A stretch of 30,611 bases of DNA, taken from the IMG/VR virus record IMGVR_UViG_3300010370_000155, positions 1-30,611 of that record. One strand, 5' to 3'. Below are positions 29,700 through 30,611 of the stretch, in pieces. The notes under the pieces were generated by a model. The model worked only from the letters and a program-made list of their open reading frames with translations, did no database searches and was not told the origin of the DNA. Source of the DNA: a virus. Every line of letters begins with the position of its first letter. The stretch's first letter is position 1. Made by a program: the position numbers and the translations under genes.

Positions 29700-29908
29700 C
29701 TAACCCTTCTGAACTGGAACTGATGGAGCTGTACCGGGACTGGTGGAAAGCCAGCTACGGAGCAGCACCCAACAACCAAGCAACGGTGGTTGCCGCGGCC
29801 TTTGCTCGCCATGTGTTGGCCACCTATAGCCAACCTGCTGAGAGCAGCAGCAACCAACAGGGCTGCGTGTACCACCCGACCATGACCGGGGAACAGAGAG
29901 ATGACTGA
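29696..29908 (+). CDS. Hypothetical protein (70 aa)
   Basis: 70 residues. A helical part (ELELMELYRDWWKASYG, TVVAAAFARHVLATY) is followed by a polar tail with one cysteine. It is not recognised. It starts in ATGA overlap and its end overlaps the next ATG by 8 bases, so the genes from 29508 to the window end are all translationally coupled. Confidence 0.7.
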   Translation: MTNPSELELMELYRDWWKASYGAAPNNQATVVAAAFARHVLATYSQPAESSSNQQGCVYHPTMTGEQRDD

Positions 29909-30050
29909 TGCATGGGAAGAGTTCAAGAAGATCTATGGCGACAGCAATGAGACCAGCAGTGTCATGGCTGCTTGTGTCATGGACCTAGAAGCCAGGATCA
30001 AATGGCTGGAACAGCTGCTGCTGCTGCACAAAGAGGCCAGAGATGAATGA
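29901..30050 (+). CDS. Small helical protein (49 aa)
   Basis: 49 residues, ATG at 29901, overlapping the preceding gene by 8 bases and the following gene by 8 bases. The sequence is helical with a probable coiled-coil end (DLEARIKWLEQLLLLHKEA). It is acidic at the start (TDAWEEFKKIYGD). It is not recognised. The GAGAG upstream of the ATG may be its ribosome site. Confidence 0.62.
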   Translation: MTDAWEEFKKIYGDSNETSSVMAACVMDLEARIKWLEQLLLLHKEARDE

Positions 30051-30342
30051 CACCCAAGCCATGGCCCTTGTACGCCATGAGTTGTTGAACACCATGTACA
30101 ACCGCTTCCCATTGGGGTACTCCAGACCCCAACTCCTCTCGGAACTACGTCCCGCATTGGGAGATCGGGACAAGGCATGGCTTACTGATGCCATCAATGA
30201 ACAGATCACAGTGCTAATGCAGGCTGGTCTGGTACGTCCTGCTCAAGGCGGTTACACCCTTACCGACAAGGGACGTCGTGATAGGCAGCAAGCCCAGTGG
30301 TTGTTCAACAAACAGCTGAGCAAAGACAAGGAGGTTGCATGA
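30043..30342 (+). CDS. Probable winged-helix protein (99 aa)
   Basis: 99 residues. Helical start (LVRHELLNTMYNRFPLGYS), then PQLLSELRPAL and a recognition-helix-like stretch (AWLTDAINEQITVLMQAGLV), followed by a beta hairpin (GGYTLTDKGRRDRQQ). The order helix-helix-helix-wing, with the L-x-x-A-G-L-V then YxLTDKG pattern, is typical of winged-helix DNA-binding proteins. It could regulate phage or host transcription. It starts 8 bases inside the upstream gene and its stop overlaps the next ATG (ATGA). Confidence 0.68.
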   Translation: MNDTQAMALVRHELLNTMYNRFPLGYSRPQLLSELRPALGDRDKAWLTDAINEQITVLMQAGLVRPAQGGYTLTDKGRRDRQQAQWLFNKQLSKDKEVA

Positions 30343-30611
30343 CCATCAGATCCAGACTGTCGTTGTTCGATGAACGGGCTGAGTCCATCACCCATGACAG
30401 GGCTGCTGATTACGGTGACCCAAAGGTCAGCTTTGATCGCATTGCCTTGATGTGGTCAGCCATCACAGGTGCAGACATCAGTGCCCAACAGGTGGCACAC
30501 ATGATGATCTGCCTCAAGCTCAGCCGACTGCAGCACACACCCAATCACATCGACACCTTGGTGGATGTGGTCGGTTATGCCAGGTGTGCTGTCATGTGTG
30601 GCCCTGAGTAC
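30339..30611 (+). CDS. DUF6378-like protein, cut by window end
   Basis: 91 codons without a stop, running off the window. ATG 30339 overlaps the preceding TGA, with AAGGAGG 6-12 bases upstream. Motifs are DRAADYGDP, FDRIALMWSAITG, QVAHMMICLKLSRLQHTPNH and DTLVDVVGYA, the pattern of DUF6378, a family common in phages. It is all-helical and somewhat like MazG/PRA-PH-type nucleotide pyrophosphohydrolases, but the usual E-x-x-E metal motif is not obvious here. A role in nucleotide metabolism is possible and unproven. Confidence 0.75.
   Translation, partial: MTIRSRLSLFDERAESITHDRAADYGDPKVSFDRIALMWSAITGADISAQQVAHMMICLKLSRLQHTPNHIDTLVDVVGYARCAVMCGPEY

Noticed and set aside
1-30611. The published Syn5-type phage promoter ATTGGGCACCCGTAA, in either orientation
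   Set aside because: I did not see it in the intergenic gaps that I read. This does not exclude a diverged version.
1-30611. tRNA genes, CRISPR arrays, insertion sequences, integrase and attachment site
   Set aside because: No cloverleaf, regular repeat-spacer array, transposase or recombinase motif was found on reading both strands.

Overview
The window is a 30.6 kb piece of a T7-like podovirus genome (Autographiviridae-like). It contains most of the replication-to-virion half of the T7 plan in T7 order: helicase C-terminus, 5'-3' exonuclease, portal, scaffold, major capsid, two tail tubular proteins, four internal virion proteins and tail fibre. The host is probably a picocyanobacterium (Synechococcus/Prochlorococcus/Cyanobium type). 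This is an inference from the overall cyanopodovirus look and from a tail-fibre distal module that I associate with cyanophage fibres; no diagnostic host gene such as psbA is visible. The RNA polymerase and DNA polymerase genes lie outside the window.

Layout. (1) 1-2006, end of the replication module: helicase C-terminus, a NrdR-like zinc ribbon, small unknown genes and a FEN-like exonuclease, chained by TGATG/GTGA overlaps. (2) 2009-22183, rightward virion module: Q-rich gp7.3-like protein, portal, small overlapping gene, scaffold, terminator, major capsid, terminator, gp11, gp12, gp13, gp14, gp15, gp16, tail fibre, and a second tail-fibre-like ORF. (3) 22183-23419, rightward cluster of very small genes: one basic protein, three small membrane proteins that are holin/lysis candidates, and a DUF6496-like protein. 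It ends in a terminator overlapping the stop codons of two convergent genes. (4) 27632-23425, a leftward operon: winged-helix regulator, 55-aa gene, small terminase, a beta-rich protein, large terminase, a small unknown, an M15-type peptidase (endolysin candidate) and three tiny genes. A sigma70-like promoter lies just upstream at 27720-27748. (5) 27633-28293, a long divergent non-coding region with palindromes. (6) 28294-30611, rightward, densely packed small, probably early genes of unknown function, the last being a DUF6378-like protein cut by the window end.

The most unusual points are these. The packaging and endolysin genes are on the opposite strand, behind their own regulator and a host-type promoter. 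A SleB/CwlJ-like hydrolase domain sits at the C-terminus of the gp15-like virion protein. An adhesin-like domain appears inserted in the tail nozzle protein. The tail fibre looks modular and broken, followed by an orphan distal domain. A 9-base motif, ACCCACCAC, occurs five times in the regulatory and early region. All function calls come from reading motifs and gene order by eye; no database search was run.
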